DNA of 64,000 nt from an uncultured Christensenella sp. (GCA_910577055.1 CAJTKX010000003.1:124001-188000); one strand, 5' to 3'. Counted from the stretch's first letter, positions 9,228 to 17,846 are shown. Translations and numbers: made by a program. The notes: generated from the letters alone by a model not told the origin.

Positions 9228-9341
9228 GATTATTGCAAATAAGAACATAACAATATTCAAGGTGAACAACACAGAATTGTTTTGCCAAGTGGAATTGCCG
9301 CTGTCAGACTACCCGCTTTACGGCAAGCAAATAGCCGCAAG

Positions 9342-9515
9342 TTAATCTTGCGGCTTGTCGGGTTTATTTTCGGTGCTAATGGCTGTCATTGCCTCGCGAT
9401 AAACGAACTTTGACAGCTTTTTAGCTTGCTCATTGTCTGGCGGTAATTCGGCATATATGTTTTTGTCTTTATCATTGAAATAAATGACTGTTAAGCCGTT
9501 CGGTATATTACTCAT
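9342..9515 (-). CDS. 57-aa protein of unknown function
   Basis: Starts at ATG 9515 with AAGGAG 6 bases upstream; a longer frame from 9566 has no ribosome site. Hydrophilic, acidic, no membrane segment. The N-terminal half ('GLTVIYFNDKDKNIYAELP') looks like a small beta sheet, followed by a helix and a Lys/Pro-rich tail. I do not recognise the family. It sits at the edge of an AT-rich accessory patch. A hairpin (9334-9354) overlaps its stop and may end the transcript before the ABC-F leader. Confidence 0.6.
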   Translation of the reverse strand: MSNIPNGLTVIYFNDKDKNIYAELPPDNEQAKKLSKFVYREAMTAISTENKPDKPQD

Positions 9516-9649
9516 AAAAATACTCCTTGATTTTCCCACCCATACCCGCCCTAAATGGTACAACAAGGCATAAAGAGTATTTTGTCATTTTTTATTAGAT
9601 AATAGCCGATTTTACAATAAACGCCCTTAAATGTGTTACACGTTACGGG

Positions 9650-9765
9650 GTGGCGTGGTAATACTATACGCCACAGTGCGGGCGGCTTCGCCGCCCGCAC
9701 TCATTGCCGTTTATGTTCCGTGCGCCGCAGCGCCTATTACTATTACCTTATAGGCACTGCGGCGC
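9650..9765. repeat. Cluster of three inverted repeats in a gene-free stretch
   Basis: IR1: GTGGCGT 9650-9656 with 9668-9674. IR2: a perfect 11-bp GC-rich stem, 9676-9686 with 9690-9700. IR3: 9722-9737 with 9750-9765, one mismatch. None has a T-run. A GGCGT(G/ATAA)AGTAATACTA-like segment of IR1 recurs near 9801-9822. The 257-base gap 9567-9823 holds nothing else recognisable. It could be a replication, transfer or recombination remnant. Confidence 0.55.
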
Positions 9766-9823
9766 GGTTATTTGTCAAAAGTGTGAAAGTGTGACATAGT
9801 GGCGTATAAAGTAATACTAATAG

Positions 9824-10594
9824 TTATTTAATATCGCTTGCAGTAAATTTAATTCTACTGCCTATTGAATTGCTAAAAAATTCAGATTTATTATCAATTA
9901 TTTTAACTAAATTGTCTAACGGTTGAGAAAGTTTATATTGTAGAATATTATCTTCGTTATTTTCAAAAACAAATCTAAATTCTTGCTGCGCTTTATAAAA
10001 ACTAAATTTTTTCAATATATCCCAATTTTGAACAGAACTACGCTTCTCATAGTCAATGTACTGCACAAAACCGCGTTTAACATTACAGATTGTTGGGTTA
10101 TATTTACAGCTATCGTCTATTAGTTTCATAAATGAAGGTACATTATGGATAAATACCCCATATTCACCAAAATTATTTTTATTATCTTTATCAAATCCTA
10201 TAATCTCGCTTTTTGAATTTAAATAAATTGCCGACATACAAAATAAATTTAAATTGTCTGTATTAAAAGAGACAAAAATTTGATTATTTTTATAATTTTT
10301 TGGTTTATCTTTATACTCGTCAAAATATACTCCTACATTACCATCAGGCAATGTTGCTAATCTATGTTGTACTAAGTGATTATCGTCAGCGATAGAAATA
10401 ATTTCTGCATTTTCGAAATCATCTCTCACACCATCATATTTTTGTTCGCACTCTCTTAAATATTTTGCTGTATTACAATAAAGCATACCGTCTAAAAAAC
10501 ATTTTCTATATTCTGCTGTTTCAAAAAATTTGTATAAATAAAAATATACAGTTCGCTCTTGGTTTTCAATGGTTGTAGGCGTAAATTGTTTCAT
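9824..10594 (-). CDS. Orphan 256-aa protein, possibly DUF2971-like
   Basis: ATG preceded by GGGAGA; an extended -10 (TGGTATAAT) lies at about 10630-10638. Soluble, Asn/Lys-rich and much more AT-rich than its neighbours. The N-terminal pattern 'YLYKFF' ... 'FLDGMLYCNTAKYLRECEQ..DGVRDDFENAE' and the late 'FYKAQQEFRFVF' resemble the DUF2971-type layout (a Tyr-Lys-Phe start, a D..E motif, a Q.E.R motif). DUF2971-like proteins occur in accessory and defence regions. The resemblance is weak and only by eye. It is alone, with no partner gene. Confidence 0.6.
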   Translation of the reverse strand: MKQFTPTTIENQERTVYFYLYKFFETAEYRKCFLDGMLYCNTAKYLRECEQKYDGVRDDFENAEIISIADDNHLVQHRLATLPDGNVGVYFDEYKDKPKNYKNNQIFVSFNTDNLNLFCMSAIYLNSKSEIIGFDKDNKNNFGEYGVFIHNVPSFMKLIDDSCKYNPTICNVKRGFVQYIDYEKRSSVQNWDILKKFSFYKAQQEFRFVFENNEDNILQYKLSQPLDNLVKIIDNKSEFFSNSIGSRIKFTASDIK

Positions 10595-10693
10595 TGGGTT
10601 CTCCCAAAGTTATCGATTTATTTATATCTATTATACCATATAATTTATCGTTTTGCTTGAACTGTACTATTGTTTTTGATTCAATAAATATGC

Positions 10694-10722
10694 TTGATAA
10701 ATTTTGGTCAATATGCTATAAT
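10694..10722 (+). promoter_or_regulatory. Promoter of the 197-aa membrane protein
   Basis: TTGATA 10694-10699, 17-bp spacer, TATAAT 10717-10722 with an extended TGC in front. An approximately 80-base leader with three ACTGC repeats precedes the gene. Confidence 0.75.
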
Positions 10723-10809
10723 ACCATTGTACTAAATTAGAATGCAACTGCGTTTTCACTGCGTGGTTTCAACTGCACACTTTTTAATATTATAAATGAG
10801 GTAATACTT

Positions 10810-11403
10810 ATGAAAAATAAGCCGCTAATTTCCGTAGAACAATATCAGGAATACAAAAAAATAGTTTCAAAAAGGAAAGCAAAAATAAAAAAAATTTGTA
10901 CCCCTATGGGTGCCATAGTTGCACTATCATTTATAGCATCAATAATTCTAATTTCAGCTTTTACAATTCCTTGGGGATTTGTTGCATTTGGCGTGCTTGC
11001 TGTCTCTTTACTCATTACATATATTGTTCTATGGCAGCCTGTTGTAAATAAGGCAAACGAAATTGACCGATACGAAGAAGAACTTGAAAAAGAAAGAGAA
11101 CGCATTAGTCGTGATCTTGAATTACAGCAAATAGCTGATATGCAAAATAAAATTCAATACCATATTAAGCAAACTGCAATTATTCAAACACATACTGGAA
11201 AAGATAATACTGATACAATGAATAGAGGTGTTGTTGGTGGATTACTGTTCGGCGCAACGGGCGCAATTGTGGGAACAGCTACTGCGCAAGAAAAATCGTA
11301 TACAACTTTTTTAATTATTTTCGATGACGATACGAGAACTACTCAAAAGGTTGAAGATAATTCCCCTATGTATAATCACTTTATTCAATATTTGCAAATA
11401 TAA
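10810..11403 (+). CDS. Small membrane protein with coiled coil and glycine-rich hairpin
   Basis: 197 aa. GAGGT ribosome site. Two membrane segments (about 33-53 and 58-78), then an acidic coiled coil (about 82-118), then a Gly/Ala-rich segment 'GGLLFGATGAIVGTATA' (about 139-155) and a short beta tail 'TTFLIIFDDDTRTTQKV'. The Gly-rich hydrophobic hairpin resembles glycine-zipper segments seen in small phage- or element-borne membrane proteins. No family is assigned with confidence. It is AT-rich like its neighbour at 9824, and has its own promoter and terminator. Confidence 0.7.
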   Translation: MKNKPLISVEQYQEYKKIVSKRKAKIKKICTPMGAIVALSFIASIILISAFTIPWGFVAFGVLAVSLLITYIVLWQPVVNKANEIDRYEEELEKERERISRDLELQQIADMQNKIQYHIKQTAIIQTHTGKDNTDTMNRGVVGGLLFGATGAIVGTATAQEKSYTTFLIIFDDDTRTTQKVEDNSPMYNHFIQYLQI

Positions 11404-11438
11404 GTAATTTGTATAATAAAAATAATTATTTATATAGC

Positions 11439-11470
11439 AAAGGCGTGAGCTTATAAAGTTCACGCCTTTT
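11439..11470 (+). terminator. Terminator of the 197-aa gene
   Basis: Perfect 10-bp stem AAAGGCGTGA (11439-11448) with 11460-11469, overlapping a short T-run. Confidence 0.85.
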
Positions 11471-11638
11471 ATAATGTTAAAATAGTAGTTATTCGACAAA
11501 TTAAATAAAAAATATGTGTTCTATTTGTTATAAAATCAACGTGAAATATTATTTCATTTTTGGTTGGTATCAAATAGTTTTTGTATTCGCTTGTGCTTAC
11601 CGTCTGGGACGGAAGCGAGAACGACGAGGAAAAAATTG

Positions 11639-11670
11639 CAAAAGAAAAAGAAGCCGATAAATCGACTTCT
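11639..11670 (-). terminator. Terminator after tRNA-Glu
   Basis: On the minus strand, AGAAGTCGA pairs with TCGGCTTCT (one G-U) and is followed by TTTTTCTTTT, 29 bases past the CCA end of tRNA-Glu. Confidence 0.75.
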
Positions 11671-11698
11671 CTTTCGGGGTGTTCTTATACCCCTCGTC

Positions 11699-11773
11699 TG
11701 GTGACCCTGCCGGGAATCGAACCCGGGATTGAGCCTTGAGAGGGCTCCGTCTTAACCGCTTGACCACAGGGCC
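11699..11773 (-). tRNA. tRNA-Glu (anticodon CTC)
   Basis: Complete cloverleaf on the minus strand: acceptor GGCCCTG with CAGGGTC, D arm GTC/GAC, anticodon stem GAGCC/GGCTC with loop CTCTCAA, T arm CCGGG/CCCGG with loop TTCGATT, discriminator A and an encoded CCA. The anticodon CTC reads GAG. Confidence 0.95.
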
Positions 11774-11798
11774 GTATTTATTTTTTGCTTTTTGATTC

Positions 11799-11923
11799 CC
11801 TCTGCCGGGAATCTGCCGTTTCCGGCAAGCGGGAACCCCTCGGCAGAGCGTCGGGCTAAGCCCTCGCGCGAACCAACGATTGAGCTTTGAAAAGCTCCGT
11901 CTTAACCGCTTGACCACAAGGCC
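11799..11923 (-). pseudogene. Broken tRNA-Glu (TTC) with palindromic insertion
   Basis: The 5' 55 bases (11923-11869) match the neighbouring tRNA-Glu up to the T loop (TTCG), with anticodon TTC. The anticodon arm is one base short (a 6-base loop) and no matching T stem or acceptor 3' strand follows. About 55 bases of nested palindromes come next (11868-11814, e.g. GGGCTTAGCCC). A piece resembling the lost 3' half lies at 11813-11799 (GATTCCCGGCAGAGG). It is probably non-functional, so a good tRNA-Glu(TTC) should exist elsewhere. Confidence 0.7.
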
Positions 11924-11993
11924 GTCTTGCAAATTGCTTAGTGATTATATCACATAAATTTTCAGTTGGCAAGCGAAAACTTGTCTATAATTT

Positions 11994-12034
11994 AAAAAAA
12001 TGAAACGGCAACCCCGTTATTGGGGGCTGCCGTT
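11994..12034 (-). terminator. Terminator of the pectate lyase operon
   Basis: AACGGCA-CCCC / GGGG-TGCCGTT stem (12004-12034), followed on the minus strand by TCATTTTTTT. Confidence 0.85.
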
Positions 12035-12050
12035 ATTTCGAATTAAATGT

Positions 12051-15000
12051 TTACGCTACCGGAAGGAATTCCAATACAAGGAAAGGCGCTTTAAGATATT
12101 TAGGGTCATCGTCGTCGGGTACATACTTCCAACCCGCGTCATTATCGTTGATGCCGAGTATTCTTACAATTTGCGTCTTGTAGTTGGAAAGGTTAAGCAT
12201 CGTATAAAGGTTGACGTCAAAGTCGGAGTTGTACTCTTCCATCGTCGCTATACACTTGGTTACTTCGTTTAACGCAACCGTGGAATATCCGCCGACTATC
12301 AAAGAAGCCGATTTAAGCGATACCGTTATTTGAACAGAAGGGTCATATGCCCACAATTCACCGATAGACAAGCAACTTGAAATCTTGAAATGTCCTATCG
12401 CACCCGATTGATAGCCTATGATACCGCCGATACGGGGCGTGCTGTAAGTCGAAGAAATCTTTCCGCCGAAGTAGCAACGGGTAATTTCAAGATAGTAGCT
12501 AATCGTAGGTTTAGCATTGTCGAGTGCGCCGACAATACCGCCGACTTGCTGCGAACCGCTTAAATCCGCAACTACATAGCAATTAGAAATGTATACGTTT
12601 ACGTCTTCAACGGGCGAACCGGTCGATTGAATGAAACCGATTATACCGCCTATTCTGTGACTGCTTTCGGATTTAATCGAACTTTCGGTAAGAGAGACAT
12701 AGCTGATTCTTGTAGGCAACGCTGCCTCGAACACATGACCGATAAGTCCGCCTACACGGGTTACGCCGCTAACTTCGATGTTTGTCATAGCGATGTTGTA
12801 GAAGTAACCGCCGTAGCAAGTTCCTACGATACCCGTCTGTTGCGAACCGCCGTTGATAGAGATATCATCGAACTTAACGTTCTTGATAGTGCCGCCTTCA
12901 ACCTTGTAGAATATACTTGCGGTGCCGTTTTCGCCCGAAGTACCCTTCGTTATAGCGACTTTGGAAATAGTGTGTCCGTTGCCGTTGAAAAGACCCGTGA
13001 ATGAAGATTTGCCTTTGTTAGCCCAAAGCGCATTGTCCGCCGCGGTGAAAACCAAATCGTCAGTCAAACTGTAAATCGTGGTCGAGGGGTCCTCTTCTCC
13101 TACTTTTTCGCCGCCGGCCATCTTAACAAAGTCTGCCGCCGTGGAAATATTGACTACTGTTACCTCTTTCTCGTATACGGGAGAGGTGATTTCGTTGTTG
13201 AGGTTTGCAAGCGCGTAGTAAACGTGGTAAGAACCGTTATTTGAGTTTTCGAACTGATAGCTTATAGCATCCGACCTAAACGAATAAGTCTTAACGCCGG
13301 ACAAGGTTTTGATATTATCTTTGGTAACGTTAATTGCATCGGTAGACGAAAGAGCGTAGATAATACCCGTTGCGTTAGTTAAGTTGCCCGAAATCATATA
13401 ACCGTCAAGGTTTACGCTTATCGAGCTGTCCGCTTTCTCGTCTTCGGTACCCGCGTTCAAAGTCATAAAGTCAACGTTTGCGGTACGACTTGAAACGTAA
13501 AGCGTGTAAGACATTGTTGCCGACTGAGTTTTGTCGCCTACAAGGGTTACCGTAACGGTTACGGTGTAAACGCCGTCGTTTGAAGGAGTGAAACCCTTAA
13601 TTGCAACCGGCGCAGAGGACTTGTCGGGAGCGTAGGTGTATGCCGATGTGTAAGTGTATTGATTGGTGCTAAGAAGTTTGCCGTTATAGTCAATACCGTT
13701 TTCAACCAATATGGCGGGTTCACGGAAAATATTAAATCTGTCAACAATGTAAGAACCGCCGTTGGCAATAATATCTCCGCCTTGCGTTTTCGCGTAAATC
13801 CTACCGATAGAAGGCGTACCGTGAATTATAGTAAGATTGAAATCCTTAGTTGTGGTTGCGTCCCCTACCGTCAAGGTTGCGGTAAGCGTAACGTGCGCAT
13901 CTTGTTCCAAGGGACGATAAACGGCTATCGTGATATATTCGGAAGTCGATACGGAAAGCTCAACGTCCGTTCCTATCTTAACGATGTCCTCGTTTGACGA
14001 CGACCACGAAATGCTGACGCTGTTCATCTTCAAAGGAACTTCGAAATCTTGATAAACGGCATTGGGGTCTGTGTTAATTGTAAGAGTTTCGACCGCGCGT
14101 TGAAGTCTTGCCTCGTTTTCGCTTGCAGCCGCTCCGTTTACAAAATCGTTATCGAAGAAGTGCGTATAATCCGACCAAGAAGTTTCGTTAAGGTGCGAAC
14201 CGATTTGTTTTCCGCCCACTTCCGCAACGCCCGCTTTTAGCGCAAAGATTTTACCCATATTAATGGAATTGTCTTCATTGCGGTAAGTGAGGTGAACGCG
14301 GCTTGCGCTTAAAGTTTTATCGGTGATTGCCGCATTGCCGCTATAAGAAGTTGCGTACAAATCTTCAAGACCGGTTAAATTATAATTATAAGAATATTTC
14401 GTTACGGCTTCTTCGCCCGTACCTTCGGTTGACGACGTAACGTCAACGGCTAATTTTTCGAAGATTTGTGAAGGTATTAATGCAGTACCTTGACTTGTGT
14501 AAGTCTGCCCGCCGACGTTCTTGCTGTCGGCATCGATGCTGCCCTCGATAATGTTTGATACCTTAGATTTAGAGCCGTTGCCGAGGATACTGTCGGTAAC
14601 CGAGCCGCGGTATTTATCCGCGCCGAGCGACACCGACAAATCACTGTAAACAGAAAGAGTATCCACAACGCTGTTATAGCTGTACGTTTGACGAGCTACG
14701 TCTATATTGTTGTGAGTGTCTACGTTTTCAGCTCTTATAATCTGACCGAAAGTGGGGCTTTGTGGGTCGTTGTCTATAGCCGCGCTGTTGTCTATGCTGG
14801 TTACTCCCTCTACATAGAGATAGCCGGGGTTCGAGTTGTCGGTTACGCCGTGCATTCTGTTGTTGAACGAAAGGCTGTTGTACATTTTAACGTCGCCTTC
14901 CATTACCGAGCCGCCGAGTTTAAATCCGTTGCCGTCGCCGTCGCGCGTGGTATAAGAATTGGTTTCGGGCTCATCGTAGTTATGAGTATAGTTGGGCCAC

Positions 15001-15968
15001 AGCGCATTCATTTGCTCTTGCGTGTATTCAAGGTAACCGTTTTCAAACGCAACGCAGTTGTAAATTATAACGCAACCGATATTTCCCGAGTCGGTTTTTG
15101 CATACAAGTCCCAACCGTCGTCCGAGTTGCGGTATGCGATACAGCCGTCGAACACGTTGCCGTATCCAACCGTAAGCTTTGCAGCAAAGCCGTCTGCGTT
15201 TTCGCCGTAGGTTTCGTTATCGTAGTTGTTATGCGAAGTGCAGTTCTTTATAAGGTTGTAGCTGGGCCATTGCGAGAATGAAGTTTTTGCGGATTCCGAC
15301 CTACCGAGCTGTAATCCCGTATCGCGGTTGTTGTAGAATTCGCTAAACTCTATCGTGTTGTAACTGCCGCCGATATAAAGTCCGTTATCACCCGCGCCGC
15401 AAACGTCGATGCCGTACCAATAGATATAATCGCCGTAAATCTGAACGCCGCGCGCAGTACTGTTAAATCTTTGTGCACTGAAATCGAGGGTGCAAAGCGT
15501 TTCCGTACCGGTATAACCGCTTTCCTCTTTTTCGTAAGCTGCATTGATAATTCTGATATATTTGTTGTAAGCGCCCTTTATAACTTCGGGTACCGTAATC
15601 ATGGAAGTGACATTATAAGTTGTCGGCCAAAGATAGACGGTATCGCCGGGCTTCAACAAATCGGGGTTTTGCAACAGATAAGTTAAGTTTATCGCATCAT
15701 CCCACGATGCGCCGGATGTTTCTTCGGAAGCGCCGGGTTTTACGAAATACTTCTTGCCACTGGTTTGATTTGTTACCGACCCGAGCGCCGTAGAAATGAC
15801 GTCCGAGCTGTGATTTTCGTCAGCGGATATAAGCTTATCGCCACCTTTTACCGCCGAGCTATTATCATCGGAACAGCCTACAAAGGATATTGCCGATAAA
15901 GCAGCTGTTGCCGAAATTGCAAGTACGGCTGTTGCCGAAAGGAATTTCTTTAAATTCATCTTTTTCAT
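12051..15968 (-). CDS. PL9-family pectate lyase lipoprotein with Ig-like and GLUG-like domains
   Basis: 1305 aa. The signal peptide ends at FVGC, predicting lipidation at Cys32. Residues about 70-500 form a right-handed beta-helix with the PL9 signature 'NADGFAAKLTVGYGNVFDGC' and 'NSDDGWDLYAKT', which carries the Ca-binding Asp residues and catalytic Lys of that family. The enzyme should cleave polygalacturonate by beta-elimination outside the cell. About 630-720 is an atrophied bacterial Ig-like domain ('SWSSSNEDIVKI'), then further Ig-like strands. About 960-1250 has repeated 'GGLIGH'/'GGIIGY' GLUG-like turns. The start codon shares one base with the stop of the upstream lipoprotein (TAATG), so the two are translationally coupled. 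Substrate specificity within pectins is inferred. Confidence 0.85.
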   Translation of the reverse strand: MKKMNLKKFLSATAVLAISATAALSAISFVGCSDDNSSAVKGGDKLISADENHSSDVISTALGSVTNQTSGKKYFVKPGASEETSGASWDDAINLTYLLQNPDLLKPGDTVYLWPTTYNVTSMITVPEVIKGAYNKYIRIINAAYEKEESGYTGTETLCTLDFSAQRFNSTARGVQIYGDYIYWYGIDVCGAGDNGLYIGGSYNTIEFSEFYNNRDTGLQLGRSESAKTSFSQWPSYNLIKNCTSHNNYDNETYGENADGFAAKLTVGYGNVFDGCIAYRNSDDGWDLYAKTDSGNIGCVIIYNCVAFENGYLEYTQEQMNALWPNYTHNYDEPETNSYTTRDGDGNGFKLGGSVMEGDVKMYNSLSFNNRMHGVTDNSNPGYLYVEGVTSIDNSAAIDNDPQSPTFGQIIRAENVDTHNNIDVARQTYSYNSVVDTLSVYSDLSVSLGADKYRGSVTDSILGNGSKSKVSNIIEGSIDADSKNVGGQTYTSQGTALIPSQIFEKLAVDVTSSTEGTGEEAVTKYSYNYNLTGLEDLYATSYSGNAAITDKTLSASRVHLTYRNEDNSINMGKIFALKAGVAEVGGKQIGSHLNETSWSDYTHFFDNDFVNGAAASENEARLQRAVETLTINTDPNAVYQDFEVPLKMNSVSISWSSSNEDIVKIGTDVELSVSTSEYITIAVYRPLEQDAHVTLTATLTVGDATTTKDFNLTIIHGTPSIGRIYAKTQGGDIIANGGSYIVDRFNIFREPAILVENGIDYNGKLLSTNQYTYTSAYTYAPDKSSAPVAIKGFTPSNDGVYTVTVTVTLVGDKTQSATMSYTLYVSSRTANVDFMTLNAGTEDEKADSSISVNLDGYMISGNLTNATGIIYALSSTDAINVTKDNIKTLSGVKTYSFRSDAISYQFENSNNGSYHVYYALANLNNEITSPVYEKEVTVVNISTAADFVKMAGGEKVGEEDPSTTIYSLTDDLVFTAADNALWANKGKSSFTGLFNGNGHTISKVAITKGTSGENGTASIFYKVEGGTIKNVKFDDISINGGSQQTGIVGTCYGGYFYNIAMTNIEVSGVTRVGGLIGHVFEAALPTRISYVSLTESSIKSESSHRIGGIIGFIQSTGSPVEDVNVYISNCYVVADLSGSQQVGGIVGALDNAKPTISYYLEITRCYFGGKISSTYSTPRIGGIIGYQSGAIGHFKISSCLSIGELWAYDPSVQITVSLKSASLIVGGYSTVALNEVTKCIATMEEYNSDFDVNLYTMLNLSNYKTQIVRILGINDNDAGWKYVPDDDDPKYLKAPFLVLEFLPVA

Positions 15969-17461
15969 TATTGCATATCCTCCGGGAAGATTATTAAAAT
16001 GCAGAATACGTTAATACTTGCATCAAACGATAATTGGAAATCTGCGGGGTTGTCGCTGTCAAGTCCGGTTACGCTGACTGCGTGCGCGGAATATGCGGGA
16101 TATGCATTACCGCTATAAGCAGTAGGAACGCCGTTAATATCGAGGTAACCTTCCACCCCGTTGATAGTAGCGTAATCGCTTTCCGTTTCAAGGTACATTG
16201 CTCTATCGTCTACGCCGTTAGATTTAGCGTAGATATAAATTTCACAGTTTCTGTCCAAAGTGAAGTTTATATATCTTCCGTTCGTTGCAGAGCTTGCACC
16301 CGCCGACTGATATGCTTGAGACGCGGATAAAGTCGTCGAACCGTTTATTGCAATACCGGTAGGCAACTGAATGTTGGCAGACTTGTTTGAAACAATTTTG
16401 CCCGCTATGATAGTGAACTCGGTGTTTACTGCGTCAACCGTAACATTACCTAATGTATCGTCGGATGCGGTAAAATCATTAAACGTTAAAACAGCCAAAT
16501 CGGGGTTCTTTTGGTCGCCCGTAAGAGTGTACGGTACGTTAACCGTTCTAACATTCGTTGCGGGAGTATTGAATGTTTTGGGTTCGCCGTAAGAAACGGT
16601 AGCCGTGCCGCTGTTTGCTGCAATATTGGGATTGATTAAGCTTATTGATAAATAAGGGTTGGTCTTGGTTACAACTTCGGTATCGCCGCTGTTGTATGTT
16701 ACGGTAAACTGCCAAGTAGGAGTCATTGTTTCCCTTAAACCCTTTGCTTGCGTGGTCGTACCGCCGCTGAACTCGATGTTTTTAACGTCGTCGAATACGT
16801 TAATGAGGGTAAAACCTTCGTAAGTGTAATTTTCAACCTCGTCGTACATCGTAGCCCAAATTTGATAAATACCGCGGTGCAAAGCGCCCAATTCGGTAAT
16901 TTCTTCGCCGCCTTTATAGATTGAAACGGTGTAAAGACTTCTGTCAAGAGCAGCCGAATCGAAGTCAACCTCGCCGTTTGCGTCGGGTTTTCTTACTTCT
17001 ATCCAATTCGCCGCGCCCGTAAAGCTTGCAGTTCTGAAACCGTCTCTGTCGGCAAGGGTAAACAACGCTTTATTGGGGTCCTTCAACGTAACCACAAGAC
17101 CGCCGAACAGCGCGTCCACAACTTCTACGTTATAAGTCGCGGCAGCCGAAGTTCCTTCGCTTGAATATGAAACCGAAATTTCATAAGTTCCCTTTGTATA
17201 AGCGTCGTAATTGTCAGTGTTGATAGTCACGTTTTCGAGGCTGATGGTTTCGCTTTTGCCCGATTTGTAGTTAGCGGTAACTACAAGACCCGTCGGGCGG
17301 TACTCTTCGCCGATACTGAATTGAACTTTTGCGTTCGTCGTGTCAAGGGAAATCGATTGAAGCTCCTTCCCGTCGGTAGCACAAGCGAGCAGCGAAAAGC
17401 ACAACGAAAAAACCATACAAAACGCCAACAAAAAGGGCACTAAACGTTTGATTTTTCTCAT
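15968..17461 (-). CDS. Ig-like domain lipoprotein, partner of the pectate lyase
   Basis: 497 aa. AGGAGG ribosome site; lipobox LLAC gives Cys27. Residues about 35-110 look like a bacterial Ig-like (group 3/4) domain ('TGLVVTANYKSGKSETI'). Central segments are also Ig-like. The last 150 residues form a beta-sandwich with 'INFTLDRNCEIYIYAKSNG', the type of module found attached to pectate lyases, where it probably binds glycans. No catalytic residues are evident. First gene of a two-gene operon with the PL9 lyase, so it is most likely a surface pectin-binding or presenting protein. Confidence 0.8.
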   Translation of the reverse strand: MRKIKRLVPFLLAFCMVFSLCFSLLACATDGKELQSISLDTTNAKVQFSIGEEYRPTGLVVTANYKSGKSETISLENVTINTDNYDAYTKGTYEISVSYSSEGTSAAATYNVEVVDALFGGLVVTLKDPNKALFTLADRDGFRTASFTGAANWIEVRKPDANGEVDFDSAALDRSLYTVSIYKGGEEITELGALHRGIYQIWATMYDEVENYTYEGFTLINVFDDVKNIEFSGGTTTQAKGLRETMTPTWQFTVTYNSGDTEVVTKTNPYLSISLINPNIAANSGTATVSYGEPKTFNTPATNVRTVNVPYTLTGDQKNPDLAVLTFNDFTASDDTLGNVTVDAVNTEFTIIAGKIVSNKSANIQLPTGIAINGSTTLSASQAYQSAGASSATNGRYINFTLDRNCEIYIYAKSNGVDDRAMYLETESDYATINGVEGYLDINGVPTAYSGNAYPAYSAHAVSVTGLDSDNPADFQLSFDASINVFCILIIFPEDMQ

Positions 17462-17532
17462 TCTTTCCTCCTACTTTTCAGCACAGCACGCAACCCTAAA
17501 AGGTAGCGCAAACCGCGCAATTTCACGGATAA

Positions 17533-17561
17533 ATATTATCACTATAATAAAATTATGTCAA
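17533..17561 (-). promoter_or_regulatory. Promoter of the pectate lyase operon
   Basis: Minus strand TTGACA (17561-17556), 17-bp spacer, TAATAT (17538-17533), about 70 bases before the first start codon. No obvious operator was seen. Confidence 0.75.
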
Positions 17562-17659
17562 GACAATTTTTAAATTAATTTTCTTTTTTTGATAATTATT
17601 TACATTTTGGATATCGTTAAAATAAAAGCGCCCATATTAACGGGCGCAATGTTTTTAAG

Positions 17660-17840
17660 AAAAAATCCGCCTGTGCCGTGATATGAAAAAGTGTTAACCC
17701 GCATTCTCGCAGGTGGGTGCGACGTTGCGGAACATCGTTCTTTCCGAATTAACAGACCTCAACTATTCCCGCAAACGGAGCCGCTCCCTTATTAACTTTG
17801 TGGATTACGAATTTCCCATACCACGAACACCGCAGACCTA
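17660..17840 (-). ncRNA. ssrS: Probable 6S RNA
   Basis: About 180 nt on the minus strand, with a strong promoter and a T6 end. The 5' part contains TGCGGTGTTCGTGGTATG; its CGTGGTATG pairs with CATATCACG near the 3' end, and further pairs GTG/CAC and TCTGC/GCGGA extend the closing stem. TGTTCG near the 5' end is shared with known 6S RNAs. The middle can form an open bubble and an apical stem. Size, closing stem, open centre and lack of coding capacity fit 6S RNA, which sequesters the sigma-A holoenzyme. The identification is by eye. Confidence 0.7.
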
Positions 17841-17846
17841 TTATAT

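Noticed and set aside
9676..9700. GC-rich hairpin as an intrinsic terminator
   Set aside because: No T-run on either side and no gene ending there; treated as part of the inverted-repeat cluster.
11597..11932. 111-codon open frame on the minus strand across the tRNA-Glu region
   Set aside because: It simply translates two tRNA-like sequences (two near-identical VVKRLRRS segments come from the conserved tRNA 5' half); no ribosome site.
14688..15281. 197-codon plus-strand frame inside the pectate lyase gene
   Set aside because: Val/Arg-rich antisense artefact of the well-supported 1305-aa gene.
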